From Ornithinimicrobium murale (GTDB lineage: Bacteria; Actinomycetota; Actinomycetes; Actinomycetales; Dermatophilaceae): a stretch of 64,000 bases of DNA. The position numbers and the translations under genes were made by a program. Under the pieces are notes generated by a model. It made no database searches, was not told where the DNA came from, and was given only the letters and a program-made list of their open reading frames with translations. Location of the stretch: contig NZ_QLVD01000033.1 of NCBI RefSeq assembly GCF_003352835.1, positions 1 through 64,000 on the forward strand, given 5' to 3'. Below, piece after piece: positions 29,623 through 36,541 of this stretch (positions are counted from its first letter, which is position 1; each line of letters begins with the position of its first letter).

Positions 29623-31827
29623 CTATCGGTGCGATTGAGCGAACACGGGGCCGGCCCGGACGTGGGTCGGGTCGGTCTGGGTGAGGTGCGTGATACCGCC
29701 GTTCTGGGTGTCCCAGAGGACGTAGTGGGTGAGTCCGTCGCCAGCGACCCGCACGACGAGGGTGCCGCGGTCGACCCAGCGCACCGGTGTCACGGTGTGG
29801 GCCTCGGCCTGCAGGACGCTGAGAGAGTCCAGCGTGCCGTCCTTGGCCAGCACCAGGCTCACCGACTCCGGCACTTCGCCCTGCCATCCCTCGGGTTCGA
29901 TCACGGTCGGGTCCTGCGTGGTGATGACGGTCGCGACGCGGTCCTCGGCCAGTGCTGACTGATAGCCAGGCTGGCTGGTGAAGCCCAGCGGGGTCTCCTC
30001 GGTCACCTCACCACCTGCGTCCAGTTGCTGTAGCACGACCGGGCCGGACTGCTCGACCTCGCCGGACTCCTCGTCCTCGCCGGCCTGCACGATGATCCGC
30101 CAGGGGGTGACCTGCCGGAGTTGGTTCCACGATGCATCGTGGGTGACCTGGCCGGTGGAGGTGTCGATGATCATCGCGTCGTCCTCGCGCAGGTCGACCG
30201 CGAGACGGTCGTCGTCGAGCCAGCGGAAGTCGTTGGGGAAGTTGTTGGGGTAGCCGCCGTCGGTCGGGTGCTCGACGACCTCGCCGGTCGAGGTGACGAT
30301 GACGATGCTCGCGTCCAGACGGCCCGTGGTGCGATAGGCGATCTGGTCCCCCTGGGGTGCGATGGACGTTTCCAGCAGGGACGGCAGAAGGGCGAACAGC
30401 CCGTCCCGGGAGACCCCGCCCGCGCCGGTTGCCGCGATGCGCCACCGCTGGTCAGACCCCAGGACCATGAGGTCCCCGGAGTCCTCGGACACGACGGCGG
30501 CGACGAATCGATCGGTGGGGTCCTCGACGAGGGTGGGTATGCCGTCGGCTGGCAACTCGATGACCTCCGGTAGGAGGGTGTCGGCTGGGCTCAGCTGCTT
30601 GAGATCGGGCAGTTGCATCGCCGGGCTCAGCAGCTCAGGACGGGTGTCCACGATGGGTTGCGGATCGAGGACTGCGGGGTCGGCCCAGCCGTCGATGACC
30701 AGATAGTCGCCGTGGACGCTGATCTGCGCGCCCTGGCTCAGCATCCCCGTCACCAGGGGTCCCTGGTGTTCTCCAGGCCCGCTACAGCCAGCCAGGGCCC
30801 GCACCTCTTGCTGATCCAGGAACAGCGACGACCCCTCGACGTCGAGGAGCCAGGAATTCCTGAAGCCGATCTCCTGGCAGCCGGAGACCGCAAGATCACC
30901 GACCCCGGCCGAAGTGATCTGCACAGCTGTCTCTGGGTCGAGCTCGGTGTCGACGAAGTCATGGCCCGGGATCTGGGCCATGAGGTCCTCTACAGGGACC
31001 TCCACCCAACCCTGGGCCAGGTCCTCCCACGTTGCTGCCCGCGCGGCCCCGGCTTTCGGATCTGTGACATCGGAGCGTGCAAAGCCGACGGAGACCGGCT
31101 CGAGAAGGGGCTGCTCACCGACGGTGCCACTCAGGATCAGGGTGGTGCCGTCCTGCGCGACCAGCGGTGATCCACTCAGCAGGGACTCCCACCGTTCCGA
31201 GTCCAGCCAGGCGCTCGGGTGGGACTCACAGGCAGCCCCCGGGTCAGGGTCCACATCCACATCCCAGTGGCCAGTGATCTGGACACGGCCCTCTTCGACC
31301 GTCCCTAGGGCCTGCATCGCCAACCCGCAGCCACGCACCGACCACGTGCCCTGCTCGAGGGTCAGGGTGATGTTCGGGTCGAGTTTTTTGGCCTGTTCAG
31401 GGCCCCCCATGGCCATGAGTTCATCGGTGAGGTGCCAGGTCGTCGTCAACCCGTCGTCGGGGGTCCACAGCTCCAGGACCCCACCGGAGAGCTCGAACTC
31501 ACCCTTCTCCCTGGTGAAGGTCAATATGGTCGGCTGCCCGCTCCTGGTCGGTTCCTCCGTCCCGGTCGGTGCAGCATCAGAGGTGCGCGCCGCGTCGTCA
31601 CCCGCTGTGCCAGCGGGTCCGGCGTCGGGCAGCGACAGGCCGCCCCCGTTCCAGGCGATCACCCCGACGACGGTGGCCGCGGCTGCCGCTACCCCGGCCC
31701 CCCACCACGCACGGGAGGTCCGTCGCTTGCGGGACCGTCCGGCATACCAGGTTGTCTGGGCCAGGTCCTGGTCGGGGACCACGTCGGCGGCACGCTCCAA
31801 GGCATCACGAAACTCGTTGTCGGACAT
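29623..31827 (-). CDS. Large membrane protein coupled to SigE-family sigma factor (putative sensor/anti-sigma)
   Basis: A 734-residue protein. A cytoplasmic head of about 40 residues ends in RSRKRR, one membrane helix follows (about 43-60), then a very large extracellular part with Ser/Thr/Pro linker and strand-rich repeats near the C-terminus (for example TGRLDASIVIVTSTGEVV and DDRLAVDLREDDAMII), suggesting a beta-propeller. Its ATG shares one base with the sigma factor stop (TGATG), so the pair is translationally coupled. Such partners often hold the sigma factor at the membrane, but no standard anti-sigma zinc motif is visible. Function is inferred from position only. Confidence 0.75.
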   Translation of the reverse strand: MSDNEFRDALERAADVVPDQDLAQTTWYAGRSRKRRTSRAWWGAGVAAAAATVVGVIAWNGGGLSLPDAGPAGTAGDDAARTSDAAPTGTEEPTRSGQPTILTFTREKGEFELSGGVLELWTPDDGLTTTWHLTDELMAMGGPEQAKKLDPNITLTLEQGTWSVRGCGLAMQALGTVEEGRVQITGHWDVDVDPDPGAACESHPSAWLDSERWESLLSGSPLVAQDGTTLILSGTVGEQPLLEPVSVGFARSDVTDPKAGAARAATWEDLAQGWVEVPVEDLMAQIPGHDFVDTELDPETAVQITSAGVGDLAVSGCQEIGFRNSWLLDVEGSSLFLDQQEVRALAGCSGPGEHQGPLVTGMLSQGAQISVHGDYLVIDGWADPAVLDPQPIVDTRPELLSPAMQLPDLKQLSPADTLLPEVIELPADGIPTLVEDPTDRFVAAVVSEDSGDLMVLGSDQRWRIAATGAGGVSRDGLFALLPSLLETSIAPQGDQIAYRTTGRLDASIVIVTSTGEVVEHPTDGGYPNNFPNDFRWLDDDRLAVDLREDDAMIIDTSTGQVTHDASWNQLRQVTPWRIIVQAGEDEESGEVEQSGPVVLQQLDAGGEVTEETPLGFTSQPGYQSALAEDRVATVITTQDPTVIEPEGWQGEVPESVSLVLAKDGTLDSLSVLQAEAHTVTPVRWVDRGTLVVRVAGDGLTHYVLWDTQNGGITHLTQTDPTHVRAGPVFAQSHR

Positions 31828-32363
31828 CAGCGCTCATCTCCCTCACCAGGTGTTGCGGGCGCCAGGTTAGCCACCAGACCGCCCATCGTGACCAGCGCAC
31901 GGTGGGCCTGGCTCTTGACCGTGCCGGTGCTGATGCCCAGATAGTCAGCGATCTGCACTTCGGACTGGTCCTCGTAGTAGCGCAGGACCAACACCGCACG
32001 CTGACGTGGAGGCAGTTGCGCCAGGGCGTCGCGCATGTCGGCACCGGAGATCCACGACTCCACCGGGTCTTGCCCGTGCTTGGCGTCGTGGACTCGGGTG
32101 AGCACGTCATCGCGTATGTCGTGGGGCCGCTCACGGCCGACCTTGCGCCACCGCGAGACTGCGTCCCGATAGACGATCCGTCGCACGAAGCCCTCCGGTG
32201 AACCGGTGCGGACCCGCTCCCAGTGGTGGGCCAACTTGGTCAGCGCCTCCTGCACGAGGTCCTGGGCGACGTGGTGGTCGCCGCAGATCAGGAAGGCGGC
32301 CCGCACCAGGGCACGCTGCCGCGCACGCACGAAGGCGACGAACTCCTCCTCGAGCGGATCCAC
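31827..32363 (-). CDS. SigE-family ECF RNA polymerase sigma factor
   Basis: A 178-residue ECF sigma factor. Region 2 reads FVAFVRARQRALVRAAFLICGDHHVAQDLVQEALTKL-like at 10-45 (shown in part). Region 4 is LPPRQRAVLVLRYYEDQSEVQ, then GISTGTVKSQAHRAL, the helix-turn-helix for -35 contact. It matches the SigE-family type found in actinobacteria with large coupled membrane partners. The GTG at 32363 follows AGAGG and gives the usual DPLEEEF start; another GTG at 32390 is possible. Confidence 0.9.
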   Translation of the reverse strand: MDPLEEEFVAFVRARQRALVRAAFLICGDHHVAQDLVQEALTKLAHHWERVRTGSPEGFVRRIVYRDAVSRWRKVGRERPHDIRDDVLTRVHDAKHGQDPVESWISGADMRDALAQLPPRQRAVLVLRYYEDQSEVQIADYLGISTGTVKSQAHRALVTMGGLVANLAPATPGEGDER

Positions 32364-32521
32364 GACACCTCTGGTCCTGACCACCAGCACGGGTCTGCCG
32401 GGCCCCGACAGACAACCTCCGAGTATTGAACGCCAGATCGCGCTCGAAAGGTTGCATGACGCCTGGTGCGACTAAACTGAGTTCAATCCCTCGTGGCGTG
32501 CGCGCCGTCGAGGGTATTTTC

Positions 32522-33082
32522 ATGACTCCTACCATCAGCGGCACGCTCTACCACCGCCCAGCCTCATCCGTGCGCGGGGACTCAATCCTTCCTCTCACGG
32601 CACTCCGCCGCGCCCATCCGGACCTCTATGACCTACACGCGGCCAAGTACGCCGCTCAGCCGGGGGTGCTTGGTCAGGTGATCGAGCCGCTGGGCTGCAC
32701 CTGGGGTGACGTCGTCTTCCTCTCGCCAGTCCACCCGGCACCGCTGTTCGCCGCCCTGGCACGAGCGGGCAGAATCGTTCCTGAATCCGAACCATGGGTC
32801 ATCCCGGCCCGCCGGTTGAATCCGGCCCGAACGGTGATCCGGCTGATGCGGGCGGGCACCACCGGGCACCACCCGGACCCGCACGACTCGTATGACTACC
32901 TGCCCTTCACGACGGCCAGTCTGCGAGCCGTTAATCGGGTGACGGTGGATGCCGTGCAGCGGTTGGAGTCCCTGCGACCCGGCGACCCGTGGTTGCCGTG
33001 GGTGGACGTGCCGCACGTGCTGCATCGCGGCGAAATTCCGCTCGACTGGTTCTCTTCGCGTCCCGGGGCCCTGGATCATTGA
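32522..33082 (+). CDS. Conserved hypothetical protein between two sigma-factor modules
   Basis: A 186-residue soluble protein I cannot name. It has a conserved-looking core: LPLTALRRAHPDLYDLHAAK, then CTWGDVVFLSPVHPAPLFAALARAG and a Trp/His/Pro-rich C-terminus WLPWVDVPHVLH. No membrane helix, signal peptide or metal motif is clear. Related actinobacterial proteins with a similar PDLY/HPA layout seem familiar to me but without function. The ATG at 32522 follows GAGGG; the frame opens earlier (32426). It is divergent from the sigma factor at 31827-32363 and precedes a second one. Confidence 0.7.
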   Translation: MTPTISGTLYHRPASSVRGDSILPLTALRRAHPDLYDLHAAKYAAQPGVLGQVIEPLGCTWGDVVFLSPVHPAPLFAALARAGRIVPESEPWVIPARRLNPARTVIRLMRAGTTGHHPDPHDSYDYLPFTTASLRAVNRVTVDAVQRLESLRPGDPWLPWVDVPHVLHRGEIPLDWFSSRPGALDH

Positions 33083-33173
33083 TGTTGCCGGGCTGGCTTC
33101 GTGGCCGGGTTGAACACTGCCGACTTCAACCTTTCCGGGGGTCAGTGGCCTTATGGGTGTGAGAGGAGGCACG

Positions 33174-33719
33174 GTGGGCGATGCATGGGCAGCCCGTGAC
33201 GAGCAGGGCTTCGCGGCCTTCGTGACGGCCCGACGACCAGAGCTTGTGGCCGCTGCGGTCGTGGCCTGTGGTGATGCGCAGGAGGCCGAGGACCTCGTCC
33301 AGGAGGCACTCATCAAGGTCGCCATGAGGTGGCACCGCCTGCACGACGAACTGCCGGCCTCCTACGCCCGCCGGATCATCTTTCGCAGCGCCTGGCGAGG
33401 ATGGAGCCGGCGGGGCAAGCGGGTGCACCTGATGCACTCTGCCGAAGGACAGATCGAAGCCGCGCCCGGGCCGGACCACACCGACGCCCACGCGCAGCGA
33501 GCAGAGCTGCTGGACCAGCTCGGGGAGCTCTCGCCGCGGCAACGGGCGGTGCTCTACCTGCGCTACTTCGAGGACCTCACCGAACGCGCGACGGCCGACA
33601 CGCTCGGCATCAGCACCGGCTCAGTCAAACGGCACGCGCACCTGGGCCTTGCCCGACTGCGCGCGCTCTATGAGCAGACACACCTGCGGGAGGCACACAG
33701 TGGCACGCCAGACGCCTGA
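33174..33719 (+). CDS. SigE-family ECF RNA polymerase sigma factor (second copy)
   Basis: A 181-residue ECF sigma factor paralogous to the one at 31827-32363. Region 2 contains FAAFVTARRPELVAAAVVAC and EAEDLVQEALIKVAMRW. Region 4 contains LSPRQRAVLYLRYFEDLTERATADTL, then GISTGSVKRHAHLGLARL. The GTG at 33174 follows GAGGAGG. It overlaps the next gene by 20 nt, which encodes its likely membrane partner. Two such modules within 5 kb suggest a local duplication followed by divergence. Confidence 0.9.
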   Translation: MGDAWAARDEQGFAAFVTARRPELVAAAVVACGDAQEAEDLVQEALIKVAMRWHRLHDELPASYARRIIFRSAWRGWSRRGKRVHLMHSAEGQIEAAPGPDHTDAHAQRAELLDQLGELSPRQRAVLYLRYFEDLTERATADTLGISTGSVKRHAHLGLARLRALYEQTHLREAHSGTPDA

Positions 33720-34482
33720 AGATCTCGAGAACCTTGCCAGGGCTGCTCTCACGGAGGCACACCACGGCGCCCTGCACCAGCACCGAGCCGGTCGAGCAAG
33801 CGCCCACGACCTGTGGACGACTGCCCGCCGACGCCGGACACGACGGCGCGGGGTGAGCGTGGCGGTCCTTGCCGTCGCGGCAGTGGGTGTGTCGGGTCCG
33901 CTGTGGTGGCCCTCGGGGAAGCCAGCTCTCGACCAGGTAGCTGCCACCGCCCAGCCCTCAGAGTCGGTGAGTCCGGCCGGACGGTCGACCCCACCGCAGG
34001 ACCAGACCATCCCGACAACGCTTCCTGACGGCCAGCCCTACGACCAGGCGCTGGTCGGTGATCGGGCCAGCAACATCATCGACGCCGTGCGGGCCGAAGC
34101 GGGCTATGCGGGATTGCACGTCGACCCACAGAGCCAGGCCATCATCTTGCACTGGGCAGGGCCAGCACCCGAGAGTGTCCTCACCCAGGCACGTGAGCTG
34201 GCTGCTTCGTCTGAGCTCGTCGTCGACCCCACGGCACGCTTCTCACGCACCGAGCTGATGGCGATCATGGATATGGTCAGCGATCACACCAGCGACGAAC
34301 TCCTGATCATGAGCATGGAACCGAACTACCTGATCGGACAGATCACCGTTCAGGCGCTGCCCGAGAGTCCGCTCCACACCGCCACCGACCCCGCGGCACT
34401 GATGGGCATCGCCGACCAGGGCGTCAAGGTAAAGGTCGAACTCCTCGAGCCTGAGGACGTACCCACCCTTGGAGTCGGATAG
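33700..34482 (+). CDS. Membrane protein coupled to the second SigE-family sigma factor
   Basis: A 260-residue protein with a cytoplasmic head (about 1-55, ending in the Arg-rich RRRRTRRRG), one membrane helix (about 57-77), a Ser/Pro/Thr linker and an extracellular domain (about 115-255) without a recognised fold. The GTG at 33700 follows GGGAGG inside the sigma gene (20-nt overlap). A longer frame from 33649 is less likely. It is a candidate anti-sigma or sensor, like its larger counterpart at 29623-31827, but much shorter and without propeller-like repeats. Inference from coupling only. Confidence 0.72.
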   Translation: MARQTPEDLENLARAALTEAHHGALHQHRAGRASAHDLWTTARRRRTRRRGVSVAVLAVAAVGVSGPLWWPSGKPALDQVAATAQPSESVSPAGRSTPPQDQTIPTTLPDGQPYDQALVGDRASNIIDAVRAEAGYAGLHVDPQSQAIILHWAGPAPESVLTQARELAASSELVVDPTARFSRTELMAIMDMVSDHTSDELLIMSMEPNYLIGQITVQALPESPLHTATDPAALMGIADQGVKVKVELLEPEDVPTLGVG

Positions 34483-34536
34483 GGAGCCTCCAGCGGAGAA
34501 GATCGCGCATGGAAGATGCACGGACGAGGCGCTCGC

Positions 34537-34600
34537 GTACGAGACCTCTATATTCTTCCGGGCGGGGTGTACGAGACCTCTATATTTTTGCGGGGATCCT
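34537..34600. repeat. Duplicated 18-bp repeat of 32-bp period before the RidA remnant
   Basis: GTACGAGACCTCTATATT occurs at 34537-34554 and 34569-34586, with a 32-bp period; the following bases (a short pyrimidine run then C/G-rich sequence) are also similar. It is AT-richer than its surroundings. It lies exactly at the break of a truncated RidA gene, so it could mark a deletion or mobile-element scar. No CRISPR-like array exists, since there are only two copies with no spacer pattern. Confidence 0.7.
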
Positions 34601-34608
34601 GCGGGCTG

Positions 34609-34758
34609 AATGTCTACCTGACCTCGATGGCCGACTTCGCGGCCATGAACGAGGTCTGCGCCACCGTGTTCGAGACGCCCTACCCTGCCCGCACCACGGT
34701 CGCTGTCGCCGAGTTGCCCCTGGGTGCCCGCGTCGAGAACGAGCTGGTCGCCCGCTAG
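34609..34758 (+). pseudogene. RidA (YjgF) family, C-terminal remnant
   Basis: The last 49 codons of a RidA-type imine deaminase are intact: NVYLTSMADFAAMNEV, then PYPARTTVAVAELPLGARVENELVAR (with the family Arg of PARTTV that binds substrate carboxylate). The first about 75 residues of the roughly 125-residue family are missing; the frame upstream (from 34516) is short, Arg/Gly-rich and repeated at DNA level. It is presumably a dead fragment left by a deletion. It ends in a 4-nt overlap with the convergent Rv2175c-like gene. Confidence 0.85.
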
Positions 34759-35135
34759 AGAGCCATCTCCTGCGCCCGGCGGCGCACCTCGGTCTTGTTG
34801 CCCTCGCGCAGCGAGGCGATCGCACTGCCGCCCTGCAGGGTGTCGTCGGCCTCGTGCAGCCAGTCGATGATCTCCTCATCGGTGTAGCCCCCGTCGTTCA
34901 GGACCGTGACCGTGCCGCGTAGCGGCACCAGCGGCCCCTCCTCGGTGAGGAACGTCGCCGGCACGTAGGTCGCCCTGTTGGGCCCCTTGCGGGCACCGAT
35001 GAGATCACGGTCCTGGAGCCAGGTCTTCACCTGCGCCAGCGAGGCGCCGGTGAGCTCCATGATCTCGGGCACGGCCAGCCAGCCGCTCGTGTCGTTCTCG
35101 TCGGATGCGGGAGTTACAGCGTTGTCGTTTACCAC
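34755..35135 (-). CDS. Rv2175c-family winged-helix DNA-binding protein
   Basis: A 126-residue protein. A short Asp/Glu/Ser-rich head is followed by a helix-turn-helix (GWLAVPEIMELTGASLAQVKTWLQDRDLIGARKG), then GTVTVLNDGGYTDEEIIDWLHEADDTLQGGSAI, typical of Rv2175c. In M. tuberculosis the neighbouring kinase PknL phosphorylates Rv2175c and lowers DNA binding; here a PASTA kinase gene lies 1.4 kb away. The GTG at 35135 has a close GGAG. It is transcribed divergently from the LysM gene over a 178-bp spacer. Confidence 0.88.
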   Translation of the reverse strand: MVNDNAVTPASDENDTSGWLAVPEIMELTGASLAQVKTWLQDRDLIGARKGPNRATYVPATFLTEEGPLVPLRGTVTVLNDGGYTDEEIIDWLHEADDTLQGGSAIASLREGNKTEVRRRAQEMAL

Positions 35136-35313
35136 ATACTCCAGTCTGCCACATGGAGCGACACGCCGTAAATCTGGCGGGATCGCGTTTTCTCGGGTAC
35201 TTTCCACGTGGGTCACAACATCATCACTGCCCACAAACTGCACAGCACCATCAGTCACCACAACCACAACACAGGCCACTCCCTGAGCGCTGGCCCCACC
35301 GAAAGGCCCATTG

Positions 35314-36483
35314 ATGAGCCCCGTCGCGGACCTGCCCCCCGTCCTCCACGTCCAGACACCGGTCGTCGACCTCGCCAACCGCGCCCCACTGGGTCGCCTG
35401 GCCACCTCGAAGAAGGCCTGGCAGGACTACCGGGTCAAGTCCGGGGACACGCTCTATGACCTGGCGGACACCTACGACACCACCGTCTCCGCGCTGGCCA
35501 AGCGCAACGGGATCACCGGCTATCTCCACGCCGGCGCCGTGATCGAGGTCCCGCGCAAGGCCGCGTCCTCGGGATCCGGCTCCGGGTCGAGCAGCTCCAG
35601 CACCCCGTCCGCGAAGGTGACCGTGCGCCCCGGCGACACGCTCTCCCACATCTCGGCCCGGCACGACGTCTCGGTGTCAGCCATCATCAAGGCCAACAAG
35701 CTGCCCTCGGCGATGATCTACCCGGGTCAGCGGCTCAGCGTGCCCGGCTCGAAGAGCGCCTCGGCCCCGAAGGCGGACAACGGCTCCGACTCCTCGAGCA
35801 GCGCCACCGGCGCCACGGTCACGGTGCGCTCGGGTGACACCCTCTCCGGGATCTCGGCCCGCCACGACATCTCCCTGAGCGCGCTGCTCAACGCCAACCC
35901 GGGCGTCAACGCCCGCGGTCTCCAGGTGGGCCAGAAGGTCAGCCTGCCGGCGAGCGCGACCCGCACCTCGGCATACCGCGACGGAGAGGGCGCGAAGGAG
36001 GGGGCACCCAACACCTTCCTGCACTACACCTACAGCGACGAGGTCGCCGGCTCCGCGGCGGCCAACCGGGAGCACCTGGCCCAGGCGCCGGTCCCCAGCC
36101 GCGACGAGATGTCCCAGATCATCCGCGAGACCGCCAAGCGCCACGGAGTCTCCCCCGACCTGATGCTGGCCCTGAGCTACATGGAGTCGGGCTGGAACCA
36201 CCGCAGCGTCTCCCCCGCCAACGCCATCGGCGCCATGCAGGTGATCCCGAGCACCGGGGACTGGGCCTCGGCGATGGTCGGGCGCGAGCTCAACCTGCTC
36301 GACCCGCACGACAACGCCACCGCCGGTGTCGTCGTCATGCGCGCCCTGCTGCGCTCGGCCGACAACGAGGACCAGGCGATCGCTGGCTACTACCAGGGTC
36401 TGGCCGGGGTGCAGAACAACGGGATGTACCCGGACACCAAGAACTACGTGAAGGCGATCCAGGGCCTGCGCGACCGTATGTAG
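35314..36483 (+). CDS. LysM / lytic transglycosylase-like (SLT) cell-wall protein
   Basis: A 389-residue protein with three LysM repeats (YRVKSGDTLYDLADTYDTTV, VTVRPGDTLSHISARHD, VTVRSGDTLSGISARHD; about residues 39-85, 105-150, 170-212) joined by Ser/Gly linkers. A C-terminal transglycosylase-like domain follows (about 270-389, with MESGWNHRSVSPANAIGAMQVIP, whose Glu is the likely acid). It should bind and cut peptidoglycan. No N-terminal signal peptide is visible: the frame closes with a stop at 35284-35286, so an earlier start cannot supply one. The ATG at 35314 follows AAAGG. Confidence 0.88.
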   Translation: MSPVADLPPVLHVQTPVVDLANRAPLGRLATSKKAWQDYRVKSGDTLYDLADTYDTTVSALAKRNGITGYLHAGAVIEVPRKAASSGSGSGSSSSSTPSAKVTVRPGDTLSHISARHDVSVSAIIKANKLPSAMIYPGQRLSVPGSKSASAPKADNGSDSSSSATGATVTVRSGDTLSGISARHDISLSALLNANPGVNARGLQVGQKVSLPASATRTSAYRDGEGAKEGAPNTFLHYTYSDEVAGSAAANREHLAQAPVPSRDEMSQIIRETAKRHGVSPDLMLALSYMESGWNHRSVSPANAIGAMQVIPSTGDWASAMVGRELNLLDPHDNATAGVVVMRALLRSADNEDQAIAGYYQGLAGVQNNGMYPDTKNYVKAIQGLRDRM

Positions 36484-36541
36484 AGGGGCGCCGCCACCCC
36501 GCCTCCGAGGTTTTCACCAGGAGTCTCCGTATCCTCGAGGG

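Noticed and set aside
34537-34600. Possible two-unit CRISPR or attachment site
   Set aside because: Only two copies exist with no spacer variation, no integrase gene nearby and no tRNA, so I record it as a duplicated repeat.
27724-34758. A genomic island starting at the polyprenyl synthase gene
   Set aside because: The flanking genes match the actinobacterial Rv2173-Rv2187 order. Only the MntA/HepT pair and RidA remnant look accessory, and no integrase or composition shift is visible.
35136-35313. CA-rich stretch upstream of the LysM gene as a repeat or riboswitch
   Set aside because: I see scattered CAC/CAA triplets but no stable fold or consistent period, so it is probably just promoter DNA.
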